Origin: Hyphomonadaceae bacterium UBA5336
GTDB lineage: Bacteria > Pseudomonadota > Alphaproteobacteria > Caulobacterales > Hyphomonadaceae
DNA length: 64,000 nt
Reading direction: 5' to 3'
Assembly: GCA_002408125.1 (NCBI GenBank)
Contig: DHQO01000023.1
Span: forward strand, 248,001 to 312,000
In this document: in pieces, positions 33,254 to 43,103 of the stretch
Layout: every line of letters begins with the position of its first letter
How positions within the stretch are numbered: position 1 is the stretch's first letter
Made by a program: the position numbers and the translations under genes
The notes under the pieces: generated by a model
The model's input: the letters and a program-made list of their open reading frames with translations, nothing else
Told to the model about the DNA's origin: nothing
The model's database searches: none

Positions 33254-36200
33254 ATGCAGGGCATAATCCGCTGGTGGGCAGACAATCCGGTCGCGGCCAA
33301 TCTGCTGATGATTGCCATCCTGATCGGTGGCATAGTCTCCTACTTCCAGATCGAGCGGGAACTTGAGCCCTATGTCGAGTTCCCGGGCGCGGAAGTGACC
33401 GTGGTCTGGCAGGGCGCCTCGCCTCAGGACATTGAGGAGCAGGTAGTTGTCCGGCTCGAAGAGGCCGTCAGCACGGTGGAAGGGATCAGTCGCCTCTGGT
33501 CGGTCTCGAGCGAAGGCTTTGGCGCGCTCTACATCCAGGGGGACATCGACCTTGATGAGGCGGCATTCCTGCAGGACATCAAGCGCCAGGTGGATTCCGT
33601 CAGCACGTTCCCGGCCGCTGCGGAACCCCCGCAGATGCGGCTCTTTGCAAGCCGCAATGAAATGATCCGGGTTGCAGTCTCGGGAGATGAGACCGTTAGC
33701 GAGCGGGAACTGAAGCGGTTTGCCGAAAAGACCCGCCGCGAAATTGGCCTCCTGGGGTACATTCCCGCTGTCGAGCTGTTCGGCGTGCGAGGCGAGGAGG
33801 TTTCGATCGAGGTTTCCGAGGACGCGCTGCGCCGCTACGGGCTGACCCTCGGCGATGTCGCCAATGCGGTCCGGAGCACGTCGCTGAACCAGTCCGCTGG
33901 AAGCGTGCGTACTGATGCGGGCAACATGACCCTGGCCATGCGGGCCCAAGCCGACACCCAGGAAGAGTTCGAGAATATCATCGTTCGCCAGCTGCCGAAC
34001 GGAGCCCTTATCCGCGTCCGCGACGTCGCCACAGTGATCGACGGTTTCGAACAGGTCGATCTGCTCGCCACGGTCAACGGGGAGCGTACCATCCTCGTCC
34101 AGATCATGAGCGGGCCGGACATGGATGTCGTCAAGATGTCAGAGAATGTCCGCGGCTATCTCGCCGAGCAGGAAGGCCAGCTGCCGGCCGGCATATCCAT
34201 GACGCTGTGGGAAGACGCGGCCGATGACTATCGCGGGCGGATGTTCACCATCGGCTCCAACTTCGTGACCGGTCTGATCCTTGTGATGATCACGCTGTTC
34301 CTCTTCCTGCGTCCGAGTATCGCCTTCTGGGTCGGCATCGGGGTCGCCGTTGCGTTTGCCGGGGGCCTTGCCCTGCTGCCCCTGTTTAACGTGTCTCTCA
34401 ACATGATCTCGACTTTCGCCTTCCTACTGGTGATCGGCGTTATCGTGGATGACGCCATCATTGTCGGCGAGGCAATCCATGCGAAAACGGAAGATGGAGA
34501 AAGCGGTGTCGAAGCGGCCATCAGCGGCACGGCCATGGTGGTCAAGCCGGTGATCTTTGCGGTGTTCACCACCGCGATCTTCTTTGCGCCCTGGATGTTC
34601 CTGTCCGGCTCGACGAGCGAGTTTACCCGGGCCATCTCCCTGGTTGTCATCATGGCGCTGATCTTCTCGCTGACAGAGTCGCTGCTCATCCTCCCGGCGC
34701 ACCTGGCGCACCTGAAGCCCGTCAATCCGCGCAACCCGGTCGCCCGCTTCCAGCAGGGTCTGGCCGACAGCATCGTCTGGTTCGCAAAAACCATATACCG
34801 GCCGATGATGCGGGCATCCCTGCGCCAGCGATATCTCACCGCATCCCTGTTCATCGGCGCGATGATCCTTTCCATCGGTCTTCTGACCAACGGGATCGTG
34901 AAGACCTCATTCTTCCCGGAATCGGAGTCCGACCAGATCGCGATCGAGGTCAACCTGCCCCAGGGTACGCCCTATGAGCGGACCCTGGAAGTGCTGCAAC
35001 AGATACAGGTTGCGGAAAAGCAGCTTGAAGATGAGATCAATGAAAGCACCAACGGTCAGGGTAAGCTGATTGAGAACTGGTACACGCGCTCGCGCGACAA
35101 TCAGGTACTTGCCCTTGTGAAACTGGTGCCGCCTGAGACGCGGACCCTGACGGCCAAGGAAACGGCTGACCGGTTGCGCGACCTGATCGGCGAAGTGCCG
35201 GACGCTGAGGCCATCAGCGTGAATTACACCAATGACTGGAGCGGACCGCCGATCCAGTATGTTCTCAACTCGACCGATCTCGATGCGTTGAATGTGGCGG
35301 CAGAAGACCTGATCTCGCAGCTTCGCAGCTATGAAGGCGTCTACAATGTCGTCAACGATACCCGCAGCGCCGCGGAGGAAATCCAGTTCGATCTCAAGCC
35401 GGGCGCGGAAGCCCTCGGGCTGACCCGCGCCGATGTGGCGCGTCAGGTCCGCCAGGGCTTTTTCGGTGAGGAAGTCCAGCGATTGCCACGCGATGGCGAG
35501 GATGTGCGGGTCTTCGTGCGATATCCCCGCGTTGACCGGGAATCTGTCGACTTTCTCAACAATATCCGAATTCGCACTCAGGATGGCCGCGAGGTGCCCC
35601 TGCGGACGGTTGCCGATCTCAGCTTCGAGAAGGGCGTGACGCAGATCCTGCGCCGGGAACGCCAGCGTGCGGTGATTGTCAGCGCAGAGGTCGTCACCGA
35701 CAGGATCAATGAGATCCGCAAGGAGCTCGATGAGAACTTCTTTGCGGAATTCGATCGCCTCCACCCCGGCGTAACGCGCGGAAACATTGGCCGGGCACAG
35801 GGGGAGGCAGAGTTCCAGGCCGAGATCTTCACCCTGCTGCTGATCGCCATCGGCGTGGCATACTTCCTGGTGGCGGTGGCCTTCAAATCCTATTTCGAGC
35901 CCGCGCTCATCCTCCTGGCGGCGATCCCCTTCTGCATCACCGGCGCGATTATCGGCCATCTCTTCATGGACAAGTCGCTCGGCCTCTTCTCCTATCTGGG
36001 CATCATGGCGGCGGCCGGTGTTGCCGTGAACGACAATCTCGTGCTCATCGACTATGTCCACAAGCTTCGCGAAAAGGGACTTTCGGCGGCGGACGCACTG
36101 GTTGAGGCAGGCACGCGCCGGTTCCGGCCTATCCTGCTCACATCGCTGACCACCTTTGTCGGCCTGCTGCCGCTGATGATGGAGCGCTCGATCCAGGCTC

Positions 36201-36400
36201 AGTGGCTGATCCCGGTGGCGATTGGCCTTGCCTATGGCGTGGCCTTCGCACTGCTGGTGACGCTGTTCTTCGTGCCCGCGCTCTATGGGATTGGGGCGGA
36301 TATCCGCCGCTTCTTCGGATATCTGCTCAGTGGCAAGCGGCGGGACACCTTCGGGACACCATTGGAAGACGCATCGGCCTTGCCGTTACCGGCGGAGTAG
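33254..36400 (+). CDS. RND efflux transporter, inner-membrane pump
   Basis: A 1048-residue AcrB/MdtBC-like transporter. It begins with the typical GIIRWWADNPVAANLLMIAI helix, has large periplasmic loops after helices 1 and 7, and carries the proton-relay pair Asp399-Asp400 in GVIVDDAIIVGEAIH. The second half repeats the layout from about residue 520 (YLTASLFIGAMILSIGLLTN), with GIMAAAGVAVNDNLVLIDYV as the helix-10 region containing Asn in VND. Length and duplication are normal. It probably exports hydrophobic or toxic compounds together with the adaptor immediately upstream. Substrate specificity cannot be read from sequence. Confidence 0.94.
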   Translation: MQGIIRWWADNPVAANLLMIAILIGGIVSYFQIERELEPYVEFPGAEVTVVWQGASPQDIEEQVVVRLEEAVSTVEGISRLWSVSSEGFGALYIQGDIDLDEAAFLQDIKRQVDSVSTFPAAAEPPQMRLFASRNEMIRVAVSGDETVSERELKRFAEKTRREIGLLGYIPAVELFGVRGEEVSIEVSEDALRRYGLTLGDVANAVRSTSLNQSAGSVRTDAGNMTLAMRAQADTQEEFENIIVRQLPNGALIRVRDVATVIDGFEQVDLLATVNGERTILVQIMSGPDMDVVKMSENVRGYLAEQEGQLPAGISMTLWEDAADDYRGRMFTIGSNFVTGLILVMITLFLFLRPSIAFWVGIGVAVAFAGGLALLPLFNVSLNMISTFAFLLVIGVIVDDAIIVGEAIHAKTEDGESGVEAAISGTAMVVKPVIFAVFTTAIFFAPWMFLSGSTSEFTRAISLVVIMALIFSLTESLLILPAHLAHLKPVNPRNPVARFQQGLADSIVWFAKTIYRPMMRASLRQRYLTASLFIGAMILSIGLLTNGIVKTSFFPESESDQIAIEVNLPQGTPYERTLEVLQQIQVAEKQLEDEINESTNGQGKLIENWYTRSRDNQVLALVKLVPPETRTLTAKETADRLRDLIGEVPDAEAISVNYTNDWSGPPIQYVLNSTDLDALNVAAEDLISQLRSYEGVYNVVNDTRSAAEEIQFDLKPGAEALGLTRADVARQVRQGFFGEEVQRLPRDGEDVRVFVRYPRVDRESVDFLNNIRIRTQDGREVPLRTVADLSFEKGVTQILRRERQRAVIVSAEVVTDRINEIRKELDENFFAEFDRLHPGVTRGNIGRAQGEAEFQAEIFTLLLIAIGVAYFLVAVAFKSYFEPALILLAAIPFCITGAIIGHLFMDKSLGLFSYLGIMAAAGVAVNDNLVLIDYVHKLREKGLSAADALVEAGTRRFRPILLTSLTTFVGLLPLMMERSIQAQWLIPVAIGLAYGVAFALLVTLFFVPALYGIGADIRRFFGYLLSGKRRDTFGTPLEDASALPLPAE

Positions 36401-36609
36401 GCGGGCCGGGTAAGCTAGGGTATCATGATGTTCTCATCGGCTGGCCGGTGGACCCAGGTCGTACTGACCTGCAAAATCGGCAGCGGAATGTCAGCTCTGG
36501 GAGACTTCAAATCGTCTGTGGCGGATGATAGCACCTGCCATCACGAGTAAGCGGTGCCATTTGCTGTCTTGCCCTATTGCACGCTGCTGACACCCGGACA
36601 GATCCCGCC

Positions 36610-38520
36610 ATGCTGACCATATCCAATCTCGATTTCCGCATCGGCGCGCGCGCGCTCTTCGAAAACGCCTCCGCGCAGATCGCATCGGGCTGGAAAGTCG
36701 GGCTGGTGGGCCGCAACGGCACGGGCAAGTCCACACTCCTCAAACTTATCCGGGAAGAAATCGCCCAGCCGGCGCCCGACAGCGCGATCCGGCTGAACGA
36801 AGGTGCGCGTCTTGGCTGGGTTGCCCAGGAAGTTGCGCCGACAGATGAGACAGTTCTCGAAGTCGTGCTGGCCGCGGACACTGAGCGCCATGCGCTGATG
36901 ACTGAGGCGGAAACGGCAGAGGATCCCGACCGCATCGCCTACATCCATGAACGGCTGGTCGATATCGATGCCTGGTCGGCCGAAGCGCGCGCATCAGAGG
37001 TGCTGATGGGCCTCGGCTTTACCGATGCGGATCTTGTCCGCCCGACGCGCGAGTTTTCCGGCGGATGGCGGATGCGGGCGGCGATCGCAGGTGTCCTGTT
37101 TTCCCAGCCCGATCTCCTGCTGCTCGACGAGCCGACCAACTATCTCGACCTTGAGGGCGCCGCCTGGCTGGAGGGCTATCTCAGGAAGTATCCGCACACC
37201 GTCATCGTCGTGTCCCACGACCGGGAAATGTTGAACCGGTGCGTGACCCACACCATGGCCCTGGAGCACAGGCAGCTATCAATCACGCCGGGCGGATACG
37301 ACGCCTGGCTCAAGCTGCGGGCCGCGAAGCTGGCGCAGCTGGAGAGCCAGCGCGCCAAGCAGGACGCCGACCGCGCCCATCTGCAGGCCTTTGTCGACCG
37401 GTTTCGCGCCAAGGCCTCCAAGGCCCGCCAGGCGCAGTCCCGGGTGAAGATGCTGGAGCGGATGCAGGAAATCACGATCCCCATCGCCGAGCGCACGACG
37501 CCGTTTTCCTTTCCGACTTCGAAGGACAAGCTCGCACCGCCCCTGCTCGAATTGCGGCACGCCGCGCTGGGCTATGGCGAGGACGCCGTCATCCTGTCAG
37601 ATGTCGATCTCAGGCTCGATCCGGAGGACCGCATCGCCATTGTCGGCGCGAACGGGCAGGGCAAGACGACGCTGGTCAAATCCATCGCCGAGCGGCTCCC
37701 GCTGCTGGCGGGAAACCGCGTCGCAGCCCGATCCATCCGCATCGGCTATTTTTCCCAGGATCAGATGGACGAGTTGACGGAAGGCGAGACCGTGCTCGAC
37801 CATATCCGCGCGGCGCTGCCGAAAGATACGCCTGTGGCCAGGCAACGCGCCGCCGCCGCCGAGATGGGCTTTCCTCATGAGAAGGTGGATACGAATATCG
37901 AACGGCTTTCAGGCGGTGAGAAAGTCCGCCTGCTGCTCGGTCTGATGGCGATGGAGCAGCCGCATATCCTGATCCTGGATGAGCCGACTTCCCACCTGGA
38001 TATCGATAGCCGGGAAGCGCTGATCTACGCGCTCAACGACTATAGCGGCGCTGTCCTGCTGATCACCCACGATGTCTATCTGGCGGAGGGAACGGCCGAC
38101 CAGCTCTGGCTCGTCAAGGATGGCCGCGCGGCGCGCTATGACGGCGACCTGAACGATTATCGCAATCTCGTCCTGCAGGCTGATCGCGGCAAGGTGACTT
38201 CCAAGCCGCAGCCCACGGCCACGGTTGAGGCCCCCACACTCGACAAGGCCGAACAGCGCCGCCGCGCATCTGAAGCACGCCAGTCGGCTGCGCCCTGGAA
38301 ACGCAAGGCCGAAGCGGCCGAAAAGCGCCTGGAGGCCGCAACGGCTGAACTTGAGGAACTCGACCGGGAACTTCTCGAACCCGACAGTTCGCCGGAACAG
38401 ATACAGGCGCTGATGAAGAAACGCGCCGTGCTGGTTGGGGATGCTGAACAGGCCGAGCAGGACTGGCTGGACGCCTCAGAAGCCTACGAAGCGGCGACTT
38501 CGCTCTCTGATTGTTCATAA
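36610..38520 (+). CDS. ABC-F family ATPase (Uup/YheS-like)
   Basis: A 636-residue protein with two ATP-binding cassettes and no membrane segments. NBD1 has VGRNGTGKSTLL (residues 33-44), the signature FSGGWRMRAAIAG and Walker B LLLLDEPTNYLDLEG. NBD2 has GANGQGKTTLV, LSGGEKVRLLLGL and LILDEPTSHLDID. The linker between them is helical and basic (FRAKASKARQAQSRVKMLER). The C-terminal 90 residues form a charged coiled coil (EQRRRASEARQSAAPWKRKA onward), as in YheS/Uup. ABC-F proteins act on the ribosome during stalled or early translation. ATG at 36610 starts at the family N-terminus MLTISNLDF; the open frame begins 11 codons earlier. Confidence 0.93.
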   Translation: MLTISNLDFRIGARALFENASAQIASGWKVGLVGRNGTGKSTLLKLIREEIAQPAPDSAIRLNEGARLGWVAQEVAPTDETVLEVVLAADTERHALMTEAETAEDPDRIAYIHERLVDIDAWSAEARASEVLMGLGFTDADLVRPTREFSGGWRMRAAIAGVLFSQPDLLLLDEPTNYLDLEGAAWLEGYLRKYPHTVIVVSHDREMLNRCVTHTMALEHRQLSITPGGYDAWLKLRAAKLAQLESQRAKQDADRAHLQAFVDRFRAKASKARQAQSRVKMLERMQEITIPIAERTTPFSFPTSKDKLAPPLLELRHAALGYGEDAVILSDVDLRLDPEDRIAIVGANGQGKTTLVKSIAERLPLLAGNRVAARSIRIGYFSQDQMDELTEGETVLDHIRAALPKDTPVARQRAAAAEMGFPHEKVDTNIERLSGGEKVRLLLGLMAMEQPHILILDEPTSHLDIDSREALIYALNDYSGAVLLITHDVYLAEGTADQLWLVKDGRAARYDGDLNDYRNLVLQADRGKVTSKPQPTATVEAPTLDKAEQRRRASEARQSAAPWKRKAEAAEKRLEAATAELEELDRELLEPDSSPEQIQALMKKRAVLVGDAEQAEQDWLDASEAYEAATSLSDCS

Positions 38521-38622
38521 GGCCCACCCGTTCTCCGGCACTGTCGGACGTGCGGGAACCTTCCTCCCATGGCTGTTGTTGTTTCCGGGTATCCACATAG
38601 TCTGCAGCAAATGGAGGTTCGA

Positions 38623-39474
38623 GTGACAGAGACCGTTGAAATGATCCATGAGGACGGTCTTCCAGGCCACGAAAGCGATCTGGAGCCGAAGCCGGACTGG
38701 CAGCCCCGCTACAAGGGAAGCGGACGCCTTACCGGCAAGGTCGCGCTCATAACCGGCGGGGACAGCGGGATCGGGCGCGCCACAGCCGCTCTTTTCGCCC
38801 GTGAGGGCGCCGATATCGCGGTGGCCTATATGTGCGAACATGACGATGCAGAGACCACCATGAAGATGGTTCAGGATGAAGGTCGCCGGGCAATCCGGCT
38901 TGCCTGCGACCTCGGCGACAGGGACGCTTGCAAGGCACTGGTGGACAAGGTGATCGCCAACTTCGGCCGGCTCGACATTCTCGTCAACAATGCCGGCGAG
39001 CAGCATCCCGATCCGGACATCCGGGATATCACAGAAGATCAGCTCAAGCGCACCTTCCAGACCAACATCTTCTCGATGTTCCACCTGACACAGGCGGCAT
39101 TGGCGCATCTGAAATCCGGTGCGGCGATCATCAACTGCACCTCGGTCACGAGCTATAAGGGCTCAAGCGAACTCCTGGACTATTCCAGCACCAAGGGCGC
39201 AATCACGGCGTTTACGCGCGCTCTCAGCGGCAATCTCGTTGAGAAGGGCATCCGGGTGAACGCGGTTGCACCGGGCCCGATCTGGACGCCGCTCAACCCG
39301 ATGGGCGGGGCGAGCCCGCAAAAGCTGGAGCATTTCGGCAAGAGCACGCCGATGGGCCGGCCCGGACAGCCGAATGAGGTGGCGCCGGCCTTCCTGTTCC
39401 TGGCCTGCGAAGACGCCAGCTACATGACCGGACAGGTTCTGCACCCGAATGGTGGCGTGATCGTCGGAAGCTGA
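38623..39474 (+). CDS. Short-chain dehydrogenase/reductase (YhdF/YhxC-like)
   Basis: A 283-residue classical SDR with an N-terminal extension typical of the glucose/ribitol-dehydrogenase-like stress group (LEPKPDWQPRYKGSGRLTGK). It shows the NAD(P) site ITGGDSGIGRA, NNAG (ILVNNAGEQH), catalytic Ser in NCTSVTSYKG and YSSTKGA (YxxxK), and PGPIWTPL. GTG at 38623 has GGAGG five bases upstream; the open frame extends 18 codons further without support. The physiological substrate is unknown; related proteins are induced in general stress. It converges on the ZIP-like gene with 10 bases between stops. Confidence 0.9.
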   Translation: MTETVEMIHEDGLPGHESDLEPKPDWQPRYKGSGRLTGKVALITGGDSGIGRATAALFAREGADIAVAYMCEHDDAETTMKMVQDEGRRAIRLACDLGDRDACKALVDKVIANFGRLDILVNNAGEQHPDPDIRDITEDQLKRTFQTNIFSMFHLTQAALAHLKSGAAIINCTSVTSYKGSSELLDYSSTKGAITAFTRALSGNLVEKGIRVNAVAPGPIWTPLNPMGGASPQKLEHFGKSTPMGRPGQPNEVAPAFLFLACEDASYMTGQVLHPNGGVIVGS

Positions 39475-39484
39475 TTTCCCGGTC

Positions 39485-40213
39485 TCACTCGCCGAGGGCG
39501 GAGGAAAACAGGAGGATCCCGCAAAACCCCAGGGCGATGCACAGGGTAGAGCTCCAGCGCGGCGGTTTCGGCGCGTCGGCTTCGGGCACGAGATCCTCCA
39601 GAGTGGCGGCCAGCAAGAGCCCGACAATGAAAGCCAGGCTGAGGCCGCGATAGACTTCCGGTGCATCGCGCAGCACGAAATATCCGAGCGACGCGCTGAT
39701 GAAGATCGGCAGGCTGACTCCCAGGCCGGCAAGCAGGCGCGTGCGCCGCCCGGTCTCCTGCTGGCGCAGATTGGCGCCAGCGGCAAACCCGCCGGGGATA
39801 TTCGCCACAAGCTGGGCTGCCGCGAGCAGGAGGCCGAGGCTGAGTGCGGCAGCAGAACCGACGCCGGTGACCAGTCCGTCGCTGAGCAGGTCCGCGCCGA
39901 TGGCGGCATACACCATCCAGGCGCCGGCCCGCCCGCCGGCATGAAGCGACAGCTTCTTGAGGGCAGCGGCAATTGCGAGCGAGGCCAGGATGCCGAGAAA
40001 GGTCGCCGCCGCGATGGCCGGCACCGGGACACTTTCCTGGCTGCGCGGCAACAGCTCGACCGCGATCAGGCCGATGGCGATGCCAGCTGCGCCGTGCAGC
40101 AGTGCGCCATTGATCCAGCCTGGCGGCCGGACCGCCTCGGCCAGGACCACGCCGGCCAGGTTTCCCAGAGCCGGCAGGGCGGCATAGGCAAGGACGGTGA
40201 GAAAATCGCTCAT
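39485..40213 (-). CDS. ZIP-type membrane protein with altered metal motifs
   Basis: A 242-residue protein with eight predicted helices and ZIP/GufA-like organisation (NGALLHGAAGIAIGLIAVEL early, LAFIVGLLLAATLEDLVPEA late). ZIP transporters usually carry HNxPEG in helix 4 and a related NIPEG in helix 5. Here the corresponding stretches are DLLSDG (108-113) and ANIPGG (137-142), so the helix-4 His/Glu are Asp residues and the helix-5 Glu is Gly. Metal transport may be changed or lost. It is the last gene of the oxidase run, overlapping the small membrane protein gene by four bases, which suggests a role in oxidase metallation or membrane physiology (inference). Confidence 0.75.
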   Translation of the reverse strand: MSDFLTVLAYAALPALGNLAGVVLAEAVRPPGWINGALLHGAAGIAIGLIAVELLPRSQESVPVPAIAAATFLGILASLAIAAALKKLSLHAGGRAGAWMVYAAIGADLLSDGLVTGVGSAAALSLGLLLAAAQLVANIPGGFAAGANLRQQETGRRTRLLAGLGVSLPIFISASLGYFVLRDAPEVYRGLSLAFIVGLLLAATLEDLVPEADAPKPPRWSSTLCIALGFCGILLFSSALGE

Positions 40214-40575
40214 CTGAGCGCCCCGCAGGTCGGTAACAGGACCGCCGAAGCCGTGGTCGCCAACACGCCGAAGAGCGAGAGGACCAGCAGGATATGCGTC
40301 ACCGCGCGCAGGAAGATGGACACATCCGGCGCGCCCGGATCGTCCGGCGCCAGCCAGCTGCGCGCCTTTGCGGCGACAAGGCCCATCAGGGCCGCGGCCA
40401 GAACGGTCGCGAGATAGATCACCGGCTTGACGAAACCGGTCCAGCCCGCGCCCTCGCGGCAGGCGACATGCTGGACGCCATAGACCAGGCCGAAATGGGC
40501 CGCCCAGATCAGGATGCCCGACAGGCTGGTCAGGGTGCGGCGGAGAAAGCGGGTGTCGCGGGCGGGCTCACTCAT
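40210..40575 (-). CDS. Small membrane protein of the oxidase operon
   Basis: 121 residues with three hydrophobic segments (about 14-38, 48-66 and 84-114) and few charged residues between them. I recognise no family. The gene overlaps the fused oxidase I+III gene and the ZIP-like gene by four bases on each side, so it is translationally coupled within the cytochrome oxidase operon. It could be a small oxidase subunit or an assembly helper; this is inferred only from position and topology. Confidence 0.7.
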   Translation of the reverse strand: MSEPARDTRFLRRTLTSLSGILIWAAHFGLVYGVQHVACREGAGWTGFVKPVIYLATVLAAALMGLVAAKARSWLAPDDPGAPDVSIFLRAVTHILLVLSLFGVLATTASAVLLPTCGALR

Positions 40576-43103
40576 GGCGCGCCTCCCATGACGTGCGGGA
40601 AGCCGTGGATGAGGATGAGGGCGATCAGGAACTGTGCGGTGGTGTAGTAGAGCAGCAGCGAGGTGTTCTCCAGGCTCGCCCAGCGCACGCGGTCGAGCTT
40701 TCCGGCGAGCACGCGCGCGGCGCAGAAGCCGGACATGATGGCGATCGCGAGCACGAGTTGCGCCGTCAGGATGGCGCCGAGATAGACCATGGCGCCATAG
40801 CTCGATGCGGTGGGTCGCAGGCCGCTGGTCCAGTGGCCGTAGATTTCGGCGGTGATCCCCGCACCGGCGAGCGAAGCGGCGGCGAGCACGGCAAGCGGAG
40901 CGAGGAGGTTGCGCTCACCCGGCGAGGGCAGGGCACGGCGCGAGAGGCGCATCACCGCGGCGGCACCGAGCATCAGCACCCCGGCTCCGAGCGGCCAGCC
41001 GAGCTGCGGGAGGAACTCACGCCCCGCCAGCCAGACCTCAGGTGAGACGGTCCACAGATAGAGGTATGAAAACACGAACGCGATGAAGAGCGAGCCGGCG
41101 ACGACCCAGAGCACCATCATCGCCCACCAGCCATGGCTTATCGGCCCGGTGACATAGACCGGCAGGGTGATCCCACCGCCAATGCTCACAGGCCCGGCAT
41201 CGGGGCCCTTGTCGATGCTCCAGACCCAGGTCAGCACCGCGCCGACCGCCACGAGCGCGCAGAGCATGGCCGGCACGACAATCTTCACGGTCAGCAGCAG
41301 GAAGCAGGCGGCGGTGAAGACCGCTGCGATGACATGGGTCCAGCCCGGTCCGGGCATCTGGACGATATATTGCGGCTTCGCGTGGATGGCCGAGGTGACG
41401 ATGGTCTCGCGCCCGCCGGTGGGGGCGTCCGGCAGGTATTGCTCGCCGGCGGCCACCGAGCGCGGCAGGTCCGGATCGTCCCAGAGCGGATAGCGGCTGG
41501 AGACATGCGGGATGGAGCGGGTGGAATAGACATCCTGCGGCAGGAATTCCAGCGTGCCCGCACCGAAGGGGTTGTCCTGCCCGCCCTCGCCGACGCGGAA
41601 ATTGCGCACAAGGTCGATGATGAAAACGAGGACGCCGGCCGCGATCATGTAGGCGCCAATCGTCGAGACCAGGTTGAACGGCCCGACGCCCAGCTCGGCG
41701 GGATAGGTCCAGACCCGGCGCGGCATGCCCATCAGGCCGGAAATGTGCATCGGGAAGAAGGCGACGTTGAAGCCGATGAATATCAGCCAGAAGGACCACC
41801 TCCCGAGGCGCTCCGATAGCCGGCGTTTTCCGACAATCGGTACCCAGTAATAGAAGGTCGCAAACAGCGGGAAGACCATGCCGCCGATCATCACGTAATG
41901 CATGTGCGCGACGATGAAATAGGTGTCGTGGGCCTGCCAGTTGAACGGCACCATGGCCACCATGACGCCCGTCAGGCCGCCGATCAGGAAGATGAACAGC
42001 ATTCCGAGCACGAACAGGGTCGGCGTGTTGAACTCGATCTTTCTCTCAGATGCGGCAAAGGTCGCGATCCAGGAGAAGAACTGGATGCCCGACGGGATGG
42101 CCACGGCCATGCTGGCGGCGGAGAAGAAGGCCAGAGACAGGCCCGGTATGCCGGTCGTGAACATGTGGTGGACCCAAAGGCCGAAGCTGAAAAATCCGGT
42201 GGCGATCAGGGCCACGACGATGAGGTTGAAGCCCACCAATGGCTTGCGCGCCGCCGTCGGCACGATCATCGAGACGAGCCCGGCGGCCGGCAGGAAGATG
42301 ATATAGACCTCCGGATGGCCGAAGAACCAGAAGAGGTGCTGCCATAACAGCGGGTCGCCCCCGAGCTCTGCGGTGAAGAAGGGCCAGCCGAAAGCGCGCT
42401 CGATCTCCAGCAGCATGGTCGCCAGGATCACTGCCGGGAAGGCGACCATGATCATGCCGGCAAAGATCAGCATCGCCCAGCCGAAGATCGGCAGCTTGTC
42501 GAGGCTCATGCCCGGCGGGCGGGTGCGCAAGACCCCGACAATGATCTCGATGGCCCCGGCAATGGCGGAAATCTCGATGAAGCCGATGCCGAGCAGCCAG
42601 AAATCGGCATTGTCGCCGGGCTGGTACTCCATCAGCGTGAGCGGGGGATACATGAACCAGCCCCCGGCGGGCGCGAGGTCGATGAAGATGGTCAGGAAGA
42701 ATACCGTCCCGCCGACCACATAGGCCCACACCGCAAAGGCCGACAGGCGCGGGAAGGGCAGGTCGCGCGCGGCCAGCATTTGCGGGAGGAGCAGTACGCC
42801 GAGCGCCTCCATGGCCGGCACGGCGAAGAGAAACATCATCGTCGTGCCGTGGACGGTGAACATCTGGTTGTAGAGATCCTGGCTCACCAGCTCCTGTTCC
42901 GGCAGGGCGAGCTGGGTCCGCATGATCAGCGCGAGGATCCCTGCGGCAACGAAGAAGACGAAGGCCGCGCCGAGATAGAGCAGGCCGATCACGGTGTTGT
43001 TCACCGCCGTCGGCAGGCGCCAGCCCTTCGGCGTCGCCCAGATGCGCAACAGCTCGTCTTCCTCGCCTTCCGGGCGCGGCACGGGACTCAGGGGCTCGCT
43101 CAT
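40572..43103 (-). CDS. ctaD: Cytochrome c oxidase subunit I fused to subunit III
   Basis: An 843-residue membrane protein. Residues 1 to about 600 are haem-copper oxidase subunit I: haem ligand in FTVHGTTMMFLFAVPAME, the CuB His with the cross-linking Tyr and channel Glu in WFFGHPEVYIIFLPAAG, the two CuB histidines in WVHHMFTTG, and haem a/a3 histidines in IVAHMHYVMIGG. From about residue 640 a subunit III-like part follows (SHGWWAMMVLWVVAGSLFIA ... GFPHV). Fused I+III oxidases are known in caa3-type enzymes. Subunit II with a cytochrome c tail is encoded two genes upstream, so the enzyme is a caa3-like cytochrome c oxidase. The start overlaps the antiporter-like gene by four bases. Confidence 0.93.
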   Translation of the reverse strand: MSEPLSPVPRPEGEEDELLRIWATPKGWRLPTAVNNTVIGLLYLGAAFVFFVAAGILALIMRTQLALPEQELVSQDLYNQMFTVHGTTMMFLFAVPAMEALGVLLLPQMLAARDLPFPRLSAFAVWAYVVGGTVFFLTIFIDLAPAGGWFMYPPLTLMEYQPGDNADFWLLGIGFIEISAIAGAIEIIVGVLRTRPPGMSLDKLPIFGWAMLIFAGMIMVAFPAVILATMLLEIERAFGWPFFTAELGGDPLLWQHLFWFFGHPEVYIIFLPAAGLVSMIVPTAARKPLVGFNLIVVALIATGFFSFGLWVHHMFTTGIPGLSLAFFSAASMAVAIPSGIQFFSWIATFAASERKIEFNTPTLFVLGMLFIFLIGGLTGVMVAMVPFNWQAHDTYFIVAHMHYVMIGGMVFPLFATFYYWVPIVGKRRLSERLGRWSFWLIFIGFNVAFFPMHISGLMGMPRRVWTYPAELGVGPFNLVSTIGAYMIAAGVLVFIIDLVRNFRVGEGGQDNPFGAGTLEFLPQDVYSTRSIPHVSSRYPLWDDPDLPRSVAAGEQYLPDAPTGGRETIVTSAIHAKPQYIVQMPGPGWTHVIAAVFTAACFLLLTVKIVVPAMLCALVAVGAVLTWVWSIDKGPDAGPVSIGGGITLPVYVTGPISHGWWAMMVLWVVAGSLFIAFVFSYLYLWTVSPEVWLAGREFLPQLGWPLGAGVLMLGAAAVMRLSRRALPSPGERNLLAPLAVLAAASLAGAGITAEIYGHWTSGLRPTASSYGAMVYLGAILTAQLVLAIAIMSGFCAARVLAGKLDRVRWASLENTSLLLYYTTAQFLIALILIHGFPHVMGGAP